Program-made: the position numbers and the translations under genes
Source: Nitrospirota bacterium
GTDB taxonomy: Bacteria; Nitrospirota_A; Leptospirillia; Leptospirillales; Leptospirillaceae
Assembly: GCA_021838765.1 (NCBI GenBank)
Contig: JAKCCY010000093.1
Coordinates: 1-11,132, forward strand
Length of the DNA stretch: 11,132 nucleotides
Reading direction: 5' to 3'
The notes under the pieces: generated by a model
The model's database searches: none
Told to the model about the DNA's origin: nothing
Seen by the model: only the letters and a program-made list of their open reading frames with translations
Shown here: positions 1 to 5,555 of the stretch, piece by piece
How positions within the stretch are numbered: the stretch's first letter is position 1
Layout of the letters: every line of letters starts with the position of its first letter

Positions 1-368
1 AATACGTCCCGGAGTTGGCGGTCAACGCAAGTATCCCGAAGGATATTTTCCATTGTCCAGTCGTCCGGGGTCGGATCAAAAAAGACGAAGTCGGTCGCAT
101 AGAACCGGAAGTTTGTTTTCCAGACGGTTCTTTCTTCTTCCTCTTCCCGCCACACCCGGGTCTTCTCCTCTTCAGGAAATCCGGAAAGATGCCGGTCATC
201 TACGATTCGGCAGGTGAAGCGGGGCGATTGAGTGTGCGCCAAGAATTCGACCGGTTCAAAACAGTCCGGACTTTCCATCAATTCTTTCCAGGGAAAATCG
301 CACAGAGAGTCTCCCCAGAGGAATCGGGGCAGTGGGCTGGAGGAGCGGTAAGAGGGCGGAGCTGTCAT
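1..368 (-). CDS. Hypothetical protein, 3' end cut by window edge
   Basis: An open frame runs from an ATG at 368 to the window edge without a stop, giving at least 122 residues. The protein starts MTAPPSYRSS, is rich in Trp, Phe, Glu and Arg, and has an acidic stretch (EEEKTRVWREEEER) near residues 71-84. No signal peptide, membrane segment or familiar motif is seen, and I do not recognise the family. The start is supported by an AAAGGA motif about 11 bases upstream, slightly far, and by a good promoter at 419-447 reading the same way. The composition reads like real protein, whereas the other frames here do not. The downstream part and any operon partners lie outside the window. Confidence 0.6.
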   Translation of the reverse strand, partial: MTAPPSYRSSSPLPRFLWGDSLCDFPWKELMESPDCFEPVEFLAHTQSPRFTCRIVDDRHLSGFPEEEKTRVWREEEEERTVWKTNFRFYATDFVFFDPTPDDWTMENILRDTCVDRQLRDV

Positions 369-410
369 GGATATTGGGTTCCTTTCGAAGAGGGGGAGAG
401 TGTGTTGTCT

Positions 411-470
411 CAGGAAAAAAGATAAGCGTTCGTAGGGGAAAGGTCAACAAAAGGGAGGGGAAGAAAATAA
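411..470 (+). repeat. Promoter-bearing direct repeat, left copy
   Basis: This ~58 bp stretch is repeated in the same orientation at 1472-1530, with the same length and only about seven mismatches, mostly in a seven-base patch after AAGCGTTC. Both copies lie just upstream of a minus-strand gene and carry the same minus-strand promoter. Similarity stops at about 470 in this copy, but the right copy runs on into the long inverted repeat. Confidence 0.8.
419..447 (-). promoter_or_regulatory. Predicted sigma-70 promoter for the 1-368 gene
   Basis: On the minus strand, -35 TTGACC (442-447) and -10 TATCTT (419-424) are separated by exactly 17 bases. The same boxes and spacing are kept in the second repeat copy despite changes in the spacer, which supports function. 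The expected transcript start near 412 leaves a leader of about 44 bases before the ATG at 368. Confidence 0.6.
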
Positions 471-607
471 ACCAATGAAATTAAATAGGAAAACCTTCAT
501 AAAGTGATTTTGTCTTCTTTTAATCGTACATCCCTAAATACTTCCGAGAGGGGGCTACATATCTTAATTTATTCCTTCTGTAGGTCAGGAATTGTCATGT
601 CAATTGT

Positions 608-1318
608 TCAGGTTCTTAGGGAGTGACTTTTCCTTGAATCTAAAGAATGGATCAATCGTCCGATCTCAAATATTGCTCCTATCCGTGGGTCCAACATTGG
701 TGTTAATATCGTGTCAGTTCTCTTGTTCATATAATTGCGTCCGTCGCATTCTATAATGGTAAATATATAAGACATATCATAAACTTGATCAGGGATGACT
801 TTGGCTCCGCTACAAAATATTCCGGCAGTAATTGAGTGATTCCCGTTGTTGACAAACGCAAGTCGCCACGGTAACCAGAGTTCTATCGAATGGTTCGGAT
901 CTTGGCGCCATTCAGTATTCACCCATTCAGGTCCAGTTTCTTTAATCACATTTTTCAGTCTTTGTTTTCTCCATGGCCACGGCAAAACTCCATCCGTAGA
1001 CAAATTTACTTCAAAATCATTTTTGTCTTCAGACAGATTAGTTCGTGATTTCTCATCAAATAATCCCTCGGATTTATCACCCATGAAAAAGTACTCTGGG
1101 GAAGATACGTCCGGGTATTGATCTGTCATAGAAACGTCTTCGGTTTGGCACTCTATTACACGCATAATGATCTCTGCTTGTATGGGCCTAACCAATATCT
1201 TTATCAACTTCTCCAGTGAAGGTCGATTGTTACTGATAGTACCCTTTGCAAAACTTAATATTCTATTAAACTTTTCGAATCTTTTCTGTTGATCCAGTGA
1301 TAATTCATCTATTGACAA
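608..1318 (-). CDS. DUF6710-like hypothetical protein
   Basis: This 236-residue soluble protein has no signal peptide or membrane segment. The N-terminal half is poorly conserved in character. The C-terminal half carries a block I associate with the DUF6710 family: LPWPWRKQRL at about 112-121, WRQDPNHSIELWLPWRLAFV at about 137-156, NNGNHSITAG, a YDMSYIF stretch, CDGRNY, and FEIGRL close to the C terminus. The function of that family is not known to me. The start is TTG at 1318, supported by GGAGG seven bases upstream; no ATG start is better placed. It lies 15 bases after the small Cys-rich ORF on the same strand, so the two probably share the promoter at 1480-1508. The gene is visibly richer in A and T than the par region, suggesting a separate origin. 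The family name is from memory. Confidence 0.75.
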   Translation of the reverse strand: MSIDELSLDQQKRFEKFNRILSFAKGTISNNRPSLEKLIKILVRPIQAEIIMRVIECQTEDVSMTDQYPDVSSPEYFFMGDKSEGLFDEKSRTNLSEDKNDFEVNLSTDGVLPWPWRKQRLKNVIKETGPEWVNTEWRQDPNHSIELWLPWRLAFVNNGNHSITAGIFCSGAKVIPDQVYDMSYIFTIIECDGRNYMNKRTDTILTPMLDPRIGAIFEIGRLIHSLDSRKSHSLRT

Positions 1319-1333
1319 TAGCTTTCCTCCAGA

Positions 1334-1453
1334 TTAGTTCCCTCCCCGGCAGGTGTCACAAGGGCCGTTCTTGCTCCCATCGACTCGACCGCATGTACAG
1401 ACTTTCTCATATTGCAAAGAAAGCTTTTCCAGAGAAGGATTCGCCCCTTCCAT
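1334..1453 (-). CDS. Small Cys-rich (zinc-ribbon-like) 39-residue protein
   Basis: The frame runs from ATG at 1453 to TAA at 1334. The protein begins MEGANPSLEKLSLQYEKV and ends with a cluster C-x-C-(10)-C-x-x-C followed by RGGN, as in a compact zinc-binding knuckle. There is no clear ribosome binding site, but the ATG lies about 20 bases after the expected transcript start of the promoter at 1480-1508. The stop is 15 bases before the TTG of the DUF6710-like gene, whose Shine-Dalgarno sequence falls in that gap, so the two probably form an operon. I do not know a named family for it. Metal binding is inferred from Cys spacing only, and a chance ORF remains possible at this length. Confidence 0.5.
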   Translation of the reverse strand: MEGANPSLEKLSLQYEKVCTCGRVDGSKNGPCDTCRGGN

Positions 1454-1471
1454 AGTGAAGTGTTGGATTGT

Positions 1472-1530
1472 CAGGAAAAAAGATAAGCGTTCAATGGGAA
1501 AAGGTCAACAAAAGGGAGAGCAAGATAAAA
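1472..1530 (+). repeat. Promoter-bearing direct repeat, right copy
   Basis: This is the second copy of the repeat at 411-470. It continues rightward into GAGAGCAAGATAAAAGGGGG and the inverted repeat arm starting at 1517. The opposite end of the window also stops in GAGAGCAAGATAAAA on the minus strand, so a third, inverted copy may start just beyond 11132. Confidence 0.8.
1480..1508 (-). promoter_or_regulatory. Predicted sigma-70 promoter for the 39-residue ORF and DUF6710-like gene
   Basis: On the minus strand, -35 TTGACC (1503-1508) and -10 TATCTT (1480-1485) are 17 bases apart, matching the promoter in the other repeat copy. The expected start near 1472 gives a short leader to the ATG at 1453. 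Confidence 0.6.
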
Positions 1531-1665
1531 GGGGGTCATGTGCGGCAAGCCTCCTGGGCTTTCCCCGCAAGGCTTCCGGATCATGTATGCCTCATGACAG
1601 TCAATGACGTGGAGCTACGAAGGGCGTGTTTCAGGCAGAACACGGTCAATGACTTTTTTGCCGCA
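1517..1665 (+). repeat. Left arm of ~150 bp imperfect inverted repeat
   Basis: Read on the plus strand, this arm matches the minus strand of 10980-11131. The outer ~45 bases (AGAGCAAGATAAAAGGGGG, then TCATGTGCGGC) are nearly identical. The middle is diverged, and the inner 22 bases 1644-1665, ending GACTTTTTTGCCGCA, are again identical. Arm lengths agree within a few bases (149 and 152). Inside this arm GTCAATGAC occurs twice (1600-1608 and 1645-1653). Just inside the arm an inverted repeat CGCACA...TGTGCG follows, and the other arm has an analogous GCCGCA...TGCGGC. The 388 bases 1454-1841 hold only this arm, the promoter repeat and the antitoxin leader; I see no gene there. Confidence 0.75.
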
Positions 1666-1775
1666 CACCGGAGAGGACCGTCCTGTGCGATACCCAATCG
1701 GGGGAGGGGCCCGGGACAAGGTGACCGCACTCCGGGAGCGTCTGGGGAGGGCCGAAAAACGCTTCCTGAACAATT

Positions 1776-1830
1776 TTGGTGATTTTTTATTTTTTGGGGT
1801 ATAAAATAAATATCCCCCTTTCGGGGATGG
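1776..1830 (+). promoter_or_regulatory. Antitoxin promoter and leader inverted repeat
   Basis: A -10-like TATAAA (1800-1805) lies 18 bases after a weak -35-like TTGGTG (1776-1781) in an A/T-rich stretch. It is followed by a perfect inverted repeat ATCCCC-5-GGGGAT (1812-1828), ending just before the ribosome binding site of the antitoxin gene. The repeat could be the operator for autoregulation by the toxin-antitoxin complex, or an RNA hairpin limiting ribosome access. The -10 and the hairpin are clear; the -35 is weak. Confidence 0.5.
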
Positions 1831-1841
1831 AGGAGGAAACA

Positions 1842-2405
1842 ATGTTTAGCGAGAGCAGAACCGCCCAGATGGCCGCGTTTTTTCTGGATAAAACTACAGA
1901 GAAAAAGATGCCTCACTTGAAACTGATGAAGCTTCTGTATCTGTCCGATCGGGAGTCCATCCAGGAAACAGGGCTTCCGATTTCATGGGATCTTCCTGTT
2001 TCGATGCCACATGGTCCGGTTCTTTCTTTGACCCTGAATCTTATGAATGGGGATTGGGGAAGCGACACGACTGATGGGTGGGCGAGTTGGATTTCCGGAA
2101 AAGAAAATTATGAAGTCGGCTTGGTGCGTCCGGTCTCAAGAAAAGCGCTGGATAAATTAAGCGATTTTGATCTGGACGTTCTCGAGTCCGTCTGGGCCCG
2201 CTTTGGAGAAATGGACCAATGGAGACTCCGCGATTGGACGCATGACCATTGTGCCGAATGGCAAGATCCGGATGGTTCCTCAAGGCCAATCGCTCCAGGG
2301 GAAATTTTGAGAGCTGTCGGCTACAATGATGACAACGAAGTCAAGAATATCATCCGTATCATAGAAGAACAACGAAGCTTGAGCGCAACTCTTTCCAGAT
2401 TGTGA
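1842..2405 (+). CDS. Panacea-domain (SocA/GepA-like) antitoxin
   Basis: This 187-residue protein belongs by sequence to the Panacea domain family (SocA, GepA, DUF4065). In those toxin-antitoxin systems the Panacea protein neutralises very varied toxins. Visible hallmarks are the N-terminal helix (RTAQMAAFFLDKT), the motif LKLMKLLYLSDRESIQETG at about 27-45, and the segment VSMPHGPVLSLTLNLMNGDW at about 53-72, which fits the family pattern of a small helix before a GPV motif. The start at 1842 is chosen because AGGAGG sits five bases before this ATG; the frame is open further upstream without a ribosome site. The stop overlaps the next gene's GTG start (GTGA), which implies translational coupling. 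The family call is strong; the antitoxin role follows from context. Confidence 0.88.
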   Translation: MFSESRTAQMAAFFLDKTTEKKMPHLKLMKLLYLSDRESIQETGLPISWDLPVSMPHGPVLSLTLNLMNGDWGSDTTDGWASWISGKENYEVGLVRPVSRKALDKLSDFDLDVLESVWARFGEMDQWRLRDWTHDHCAEWQDPDGSSRPIAPGEILRAVGYNDDNEVKNIIRIIEEQRSLSATLSRL

Positions 2406-2824
2406 AAATCTGGATACCTCAGAAGAGAGCAACCCTCCTTATCCCCTCCGGTCCACGAGACTTTCCTGATAAGTGTCATCTTTTCATAATAATGACCGAT
2501 CCTTTTGATAATGGTTCCGGTGTTTCCGAGGTGTTATTGATCCCGATCTGTTCGACTAGGCCGAAGCATGATCCTTCATGTGAGTTGTCTGCCGGATCCT
2601 CGAATCATCCCTTTATTACACATGACAGCTTTGTCGAGTATGCCTTGGCCAGGATCATGAGCAAGGAGTCTCTCCTGAAGGGGTACGATACATCAATTTT
2701 TATTCCCAAGCCCTCCCTTTCGACCGAAATCTTTCAAAAAGTCCGCCAAGGGCTTGCAGTCACTAGACGAATTCAGCCAATGTTTCGTGATTTCTATGAT
2801 AATTTTCTGAGCAAGAATCCATAA
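2402..2824 (+). CDS. Putative toxin partner of the Panacea antitoxin
   Basis: A GTG start at 2402 overlaps the antitoxin stop as GTGA. No independent ribosome site is seen, so translation probably depends on the upstream gene. The 140-residue protein has no membrane segment. It reads as a compact beta-rich domain followed by a helical tail: KCHLFIIMTDPF at about 24-35, VSEVLLIPICS, then C-(x)-L and HPFITHDSFVEYALARIMS at about 69-87, ending with a helix resembling VRQGLAVTRRIQPMFRDFY. I recall similar unnamed proteins beside Panacea genes, and the small-barrel pattern is loosely like PemK/MazF. No catalytic residue can be pointed to with confidence; H69 and the HDS motif are the most conspicuous polar positions. 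The toxin role is inferred from gene order and overlap. Confidence 0.75.
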   Translation: MKIWIPQKRATLLIPSGPRDFPDKCHLFIIMTDPFDNGSGVSEVLLIPICSTRPKHDPSCELSAGSSNHPFITHDSFVEYALARIMSKESLLKGYDTSIFIPKPSLSTEIFQKVRQGLAVTRRIQPMFRDFYDNFLSKNP

Positions 2825-2952
2825 AATCTTCCGAACCTTATTGATCGAGAGGTCAGAGGAACAGCCTTTACAAGCGAATTAGAATAACGCTTTTCCATCG
2901 AACTTTCGGAACGATTCTGGAGGGGATGCCCGGTTGGAAGCTTCATGGCTTC

Positions 2953-3340
2953 CTACTCCGCTTGTCGCCTTCCGGCAGCGCTCGGGGACTCTTGGGCTCT
3001 GTGCGCTTCGCTGGTCCTTGATGCGTATTCTCGCGAAGATTGAGGACCCGGCGCCTGCGCTCCGGACGGGGCGTCACTAGTTTGGGGGAAAAGGAAGGCG
3101 AAAGGGCAGAAGGACCGGCTCTCCTTTTCGACGACCGTCCTTTTTATTTCGGAATTGTAGGTGAGGTAAAGTCCTTTTTTCGACCGGCTTCCCAGGCTTT
3201 TTGCGACGAGTCCGACGGTCGTCGCTTTGCCCGTTCCAGCCAGGGCCATGATCACAAGGTCGCCTCCCTTGCCGCACCATGGACAGGATCGTTTCCTGTT
3301 CCTCTGTCAGGGTTAGTTCACGGGCCGGGCATTGCGGCAT
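2953..3340 (-). pseudogene. Decayed UvrD/FBH1-like helicase N terminus
   Basis: Starting at ATG 3340 the minus strand reads LTLTEEQETILSMVRQG, then leaves frame near 3261-3275. One base over, the other frame continues GGDLVIMALAGTGKATTVGL and KKGLYLTYNSEIKRTVVEK. Joined, this is the N terminus of a superfamily I helicase: the Q-motif-like LTEEQ, Walker A, and the L-Y-L-T-Y-N strand. Two defects are visible: the frame break, and GTGKA where Walker A needs GTGKT/S. Helicase similarity stops after roughly 75 residues (near 3120), against several hundred in an intact enzyme; the open frame to the stop at 2953 is unrelated low-complexity sequence. It lies right after parB and palindrome copy 1, so it may once have followed parB in the operon. 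The 128 bases between the toxin gene and this remnant show nothing. Confidence 0.75.
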
Positions 3341-3350
3341 TGATTGTCTT

Positions 3351-3368
3351 CCATGCGGATCCGCATAA
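3351..3368. promoter_or_regulatory. Palindrome copy 1 (candidate parS/ParB operator)
   Basis: This copy keeps the core ATGCGGATCCGCAT (3353-3366), but the left TT of the 18-mer is CC. It follows parB by three bases on the minus strand. To its right is the shared flank AAGTCCTAATCCAAACT, which includes the parB stop codon. Confidence 0.7.
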
Positions 3369-3371
3369 GTC

Positions 3372-4328
3372 CTAATCCAAACTCTCCAGCTTGTGCTGAA
3401 TTTCCTCCGGATCAGTCTCCGGGGCGAGTCCAAGACGCTCCAGCAGTTTTTTCCAGAGCGACAGAGAGAGCCGGACGGCGACGACCGGGTCGGCGTCTCC
3501 AGATTTTCTGGCCGGAACGTGCTTCGCGTCTTCGATCGGGATCTCCCGGCCGTAAGGCGGCTCATCCTCGGACCGGGCTTTTGGCGTCTCCATCCCCGTC
3601 GTCGGATAGGTGCGGCTCCCTCCTTCGATTTCCCTCTGGACCGGGGCCTCGCTCCGTTCGAGCTCCTCGCGCACGGTCCGGACCGAGACTGGGGTGTTCG
3701 TTTCGATGGCCCGGTCGAGAATCTCTTTCTTTTTCTCCGGACTCATCCGGTTCAGGAGTGTGACCGCCTCCGGATCGCGGATCGCTCCCGATTCGAGGGC
3801 CTTCATCGTGAGTTCGTCCGACTGGAGAAGCCCGATGTGCCGGGAGACGTACGTCTGGGATTTTCCCAGGGCCCGGGCGCAGGCATCCTGGGTCATGCCG
3901 AAGGTTTTCAGAAGATCCGAAATGGCCCGGGCGATCGCAAGCGGCGGAAGATCCTCCCTCTGGATATTTTCGATCAACTGGACAAGACGGACCTCCGAGA
4001 TTTCCATCTCGCGGACGACGGCCGGAATCCGGTCGAGACCCGCGAGACCTGCCGCCCGGACCCGTCGTTCGCCGCATATGAGGATCCATGCGTCCTTTTC
4101 TGGCCGGACGAGCACTGGTTCGAGCACGCCATGGCGTGTGATCGAGTTTGCGAGCTCCTGGAGAGAGTTTTCCGACATTGATTTCCGTGGCTGTTCCGGA
4201 TCGAGCCGGATTCTTGCGAGTGGAAGCGTCTGGATGCCTCCGGAGGCAGGGGAAATCCCTACTTCGCCCGCGTTCGTTCCTTTTGTTAAAAAATCCAGAT
4301 CGTTCAGAAATTTCGATTTCTTCGCCAT
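3372..4328 (-). CDS. parB: ParB-family partition protein / CTP-dependent DNA clamp
   Basis: ParB proteins bind a palindromic parS centromere, load as CTP-dependent sliding clamps and stimulate the ParA ATPase. In this 318-residue protein the ParB/Srx N domain spans about 30-125, with GERRVRAAG (CTP pocket) and LIENIQREDLPPLAIARAI at about 113-131. A helix-turn-helix follows with ARALGKSQTYVSRHIGLLQ at about 146-164. The C terminus (about 278-318) is not a usual ParB dimerisation domain: it holds LSLSLWKKLLERLGLAPE, shared with the 6367-7395 gene. The ATG at 4328 has GAGG five bases upstream. The CTP and HTH motifs look intact, so the protein is probably functional. Unusually, parA is not adjacent; a GNAT gene and a gene fragment lie between. 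Palindromes flank parB on both sides, so autoregulation is plausible. Confidence 0.93.
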   Translation of the reverse strand: MAKKSKFLNDLDFLTKGTNAGEVGISPASGGIQTLPLARIRLDPEQPRKSMSENSLQELANSITRHGVLEPVLVRPEKDAWILICGERRVRAAGLAGLDRIPAVVREMEISEVRLVQLIENIQREDLPPLAIARAISDLLKTFGMTQDACARALGKSQTYVSRHIGLLQSDELTMKALESGAIRDPEAVTLLNRMSPEKKKEILDRAIETNTPVSVRTVREELERSEAPVQREIEGGSRTYPTTGMETPKARSEDEPPYGREIPIEDAKHVPARKSGDADPVVAVRLSLSLWKKLLERLGLAPETDPEEIQHKLESLD

Positions 4329-4356
4329 TGTTCCCTCATCATCTCATTCTTATGGT

Positions 4357-4400
4357 TTTTGACCGCTTCTCTCTTTTTATGCGGATCCGCATAAGTACTA
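4357..4400. repeat. 44 bp exact repeat upstream of parB
   Basis: These 44 bases are identical to 6305-6348 upstream of parA. They contain the palindrome and the leader motif GACCGCTTCTCTC (plus strand). Exact identity outside the palindrome means that parA and parB share a whole control region, not only an operator. Confidence 0.9.
4377..4394. promoter_or_regulatory. Palindrome copy 2 (candidate parS/ParB operator)
   Basis: A perfect 18 bp palindrome, TTATGCGGATCCGCATAA, lies 48 bases upstream of the parB start. It sits in the leader shared with parA. Confidence 0.75.
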
Positions 4401-4411
4401 ACACGAACTAA

Positions 4412-4480
4412 TTGCGAAAGTTCCTGAAGACGCCGTCCGATATTTCCGCAACACGTCTCAATATTGAGAAAATCAGCTTC
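4412..4480 (-). pseudogene. Remnant of a third shared C-terminal module
   Basis: On the minus strand the segment reads N-I-G-R-R-L-Q-E-L-S-Q-L, matching the antirepressor-like protein's end D-I-E-R-R-L-R-E-L-V. The DNA at 4417-4448 matches 6372-6403 at about 24 of 32 positions. The rest of the module is not recognisable. It sits at the expected distance upstream of palindrome copy 2, just where the module lies beside copies 1 and 5. This suggests that an earlier module-bearing gene was replaced or deleted when the GNAT gene arrived. Confidence 0.5.
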
Positions 4481-4506
4481 CAGATTGAGAACGGGAGATT
4501 GATCAA

Positions 4507-5004
4507 TCAGAGGCGTAAAGCCATTTGCTCCTCGTCGAAATAGCGGTCATTGATTTTAAGTCCTCTCGGCTCGAAAGCGAAAGAAACAAAGCCTTCAGAG
4601 AGGTAGAGATCTTTTGCTCTCTTGTTTGTTGCCACGACCGTTAGATTGATCTGTTCGAGGCTGTCCATCTGGCGTGCCAGGTGGACCATTTCCCGAATGA
4701 GCGCTCGCCCGAGTCCTTTGCCACCGTACTTTACTGGAACATACATACGGTACATCAGCCCTTTATGGTGTAGTTTGAGTTGAGTCTCCCGCCGGAAACT
4801 GACCGTTCCTACTAGCGATTCGTCGTCCAGAACGGCTCCGAGAGTGAAACTGTTTGGGGAAGGTAGAGACGACAGAAACGGAATCAACGGTTCTCCAGGG
4901 TCCTCTGGACTGATCCGGAATTCTTCGGGATGATCCAGAAGACCGCCTTGCATGAGATTTCGATAGGTCTCTGCGTCTGCAGGCGTGAGTTCTCGGATCA
5001 ACAA
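4507..5004 (-). CDS. GNAT-family N-acetyltransferase
   Basis: This 165-residue protein has the GNAT fold pattern: N-terminal IRELTPADAETYRNL, a central strand GLMYRMYVPVKYGGKGLGRALIREMVHLA at about 84-112 with the acetyl-CoA loop motif Y-G-G-K-G-L-G-R-A-L (consensus Q/R-x-x-G-x-G/A), and the later NLTVVATNKRAKDLYLSEGF at about 120-139. Members transfer an acetyl group from acetyl-CoA to an amine; the substrate cannot be told. The first of two TTG codons (5004) is chosen because GGAGG lies six bases upstream. It lies between palindrome copies 2 and 3, separating parB from parA, and looks like an insertion into the partition operon. A GNAT toxin is possible, but it is close to the usual resistance or modification length and no RHH partner is adjacent. 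Confidence 0.9.
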   Translation of the reverse strand: MLIRELTPADAETYRNLMQGGLLDHPEEFRISPEDPGEPLIPFLSSLPSPNSFTLGAVLDDESLVGTVSFRRETQLKLHHKGLMYRMYVPVKYGGKGLGRALIREMVHLARQMDSLEQINLTVVATNKRAKDLYLSEGFVSFAFEPRGLKINDRYFDEEQMALRL

Positions 5005-5134
5005 GACCAGCCTCCTTCGAATGGGGAGAACAAAGCTTGCTCCATCTGATTTTCAGTTCTGAGGATAATTTCCATCAAGACCATCCTTTCCTGTCAATTG
5101 ACTGTTGGACAAGTTTTAAGCGGTTCTTTCCTTA

Positions 5135-5152
5135 TTATGCGGATCTGCATAA
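5135..5152. promoter_or_regulatory. Palindrome copy 3 (candidate parS/ParB operator)
   Basis: TTATGCGGATCTGCATAA differs from the perfect 18-mer by one base (C to T), like copy 4. It lies about 130 bases upstream of the GNAT gene. A diverged form of the common flank, AAGATTGAATTCAGACT, follows on the right. Confidence 0.7.
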
Positions 5153-5189
5153 GATTGAATTCAGACTACGAAAGTATTCGGAGTTTTCG

Positions 5190-5223
5190 TGTCATTCGCT
5201 GTCATTTTAGGTGTCATTTTAGG
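5190..5223 (+). repeat. Iteron-like short direct repeats
   Basis: The unit TGTCATTTTAGG occurs twice without a gap (5200-5211, 5212-5223), preceded by a partial unit TGTCATTCGC at 5190. The array abuts a -35-like TTGACA. It could be a binding array for a regulator or an initiator, but only two and a half units are present. Confidence 0.6.
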
Positions 5224-5261
5224 TTGACAAGGTTCCTTTCCAAATGTAAGCTTCCTTACAT
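5224..5261 (+). promoter_or_regulatory. Predicted promoter with operator-like inverted repeat
   Basis: A perfect -35 TTGACA (5224-5229) is followed after 17 bases by a weak -10 TAAGCT (5247-5252). A perfect 7 bp inverted repeat, ATGTAAG-CTTC-CTTACAT (5244-5261), covers the -10, as a repressor site would. The 327 bases 5005-5331 contain this promoter, the direct repeats, palindrome copy 3 and the terminator below, but no convincing gene. Confidence 0.5.
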
Positions 5262-5321
5262 GATACCCCCTGAGGTTTCGACCCAGGGTGCGGGGACACT
5301 TCGGTGTCCCCTGTTTTTTTT
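5262..5321 (+). ncRNA. Candidate ~60-nt small RNA or attenuated leader
   Basis: Transcription from the promoter at 5224-5252 would start near 5260 and meet the strong terminator ending at 5321, giving a transcript of about 60 bases. A small upstream helix is possible (CCCTG with CAGGG, about 5267-5288) before the terminator stem. It could be a free-standing regulatory RNA or a leader that attenuated the NYN gene starting at 5332. No known RNA family is recognised. Confidence 0.35.
5292..5321 (+). terminator. Strong intrinsic terminator with TTCG loop
   Basis: A perfect 8 bp stem GGGGACAC/GTGTCCCC (5292-5299 and 5304-5311) closes on the stable TTCG tetraloop and is followed by TG and eight T residues. 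This is the clearest terminator in the window. It lies just eleven bases upstream of the NYN start rather than after a gene. Confidence 0.9.
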
Positions 5322-5331
5322 GTGAGGCCCG

Positions 5332-5502
5332 ATGAGAATGATCGTCTACGTCGATGGGCTCAACCTCTACTACAGCGCCCTCAAAAGAACTCCCTACAAA
5401 TGGCTTGATCTCAAAGCTGTTTTCCAAAAGATTCTTGCAGGATGTTCTTTCTTCCGCTCAACTGTCGGATCCGATTCCGGAGACTTCTCTCCGCAAGCCT
5501 GA
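5332..5502 (+). pseudogene. Truncated NYN-domain (LabA/DUF88-like) nuclease gene
   Basis: Only 56 codons remain. Residues 3-37 are a clear NYN start, MIVYVDGLNLYYSALKRT and then PYKWLDLKAVFQKIL, including the Asp of the DGxN motif that belongs to the metal site of these PIN-like RNases. Intact members are around 200 residues or longer, so the other catalytic acids are missing. After about residue 38 the family resemblance ends, and the frame stops at 5502 in DNA that reads as the start of another gene on the other strand. The likely event is a recombination joint near 5440-5450. The strand is opposite to all neighbours in the par block. Confidence 0.75.
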
Positions 5503-5507
5503 TACAT
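5445..5507 (-). pseudogene. 5' fragment of an unknown gene behind palindrome copy 4
   Basis: Downstream of copy 4 on the minus strand, AAGG lies eight bases before an ATG at 5507, giving MYQACGEKSPESDPTVERKK. The frame then runs into antisense NYN sequence and stops after 37 codons. It looks like the start of a palindrome-controlled gene whose body was lost at the joint with the NYN fragment. The evidence is only the ribosome site, the position and the reading frame. Confidence 0.35.
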
Positions 5508-5529
5508 GGTGATTTCCTTTCTCCAAATT

Positions 5530-5547
5530 TTATGCGGATCTGCATAA
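5530..5547. promoter_or_regulatory. Palindrome copy 4 (candidate parS/ParB operator)
   Basis: TTATGCGGATCTGCATAA, identical to copy 3, lies eight bases beyond the parA stop. To its right is AAGTCCTAATTCAAACT, the same flank as copies 1 and 6, with the parA stop codon inside it. Confidence 0.75.
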
Positions 5548-5555
5548 GTCCTAAT

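Noticed and set aside
15..425. 136-residue plus-strand frame at the left edge
   Set aside because: It is antisense to the better-supported minus-strand gene starting at 368 and runs through the promoter repeat.
3393..4362. Long plus-strand frames of 262 and 250 residues
   Set aside because: Both are antisense to parB, whose motifs are intact; they are products of its GC-rich codon use.
5190..5223. Direct repeats as a CRISPR array or full iteron origin
   Set aside because: Units are 10 to 12 bases with no spacers, only two and a half copies, and no Rep or Cas gene is nearby.
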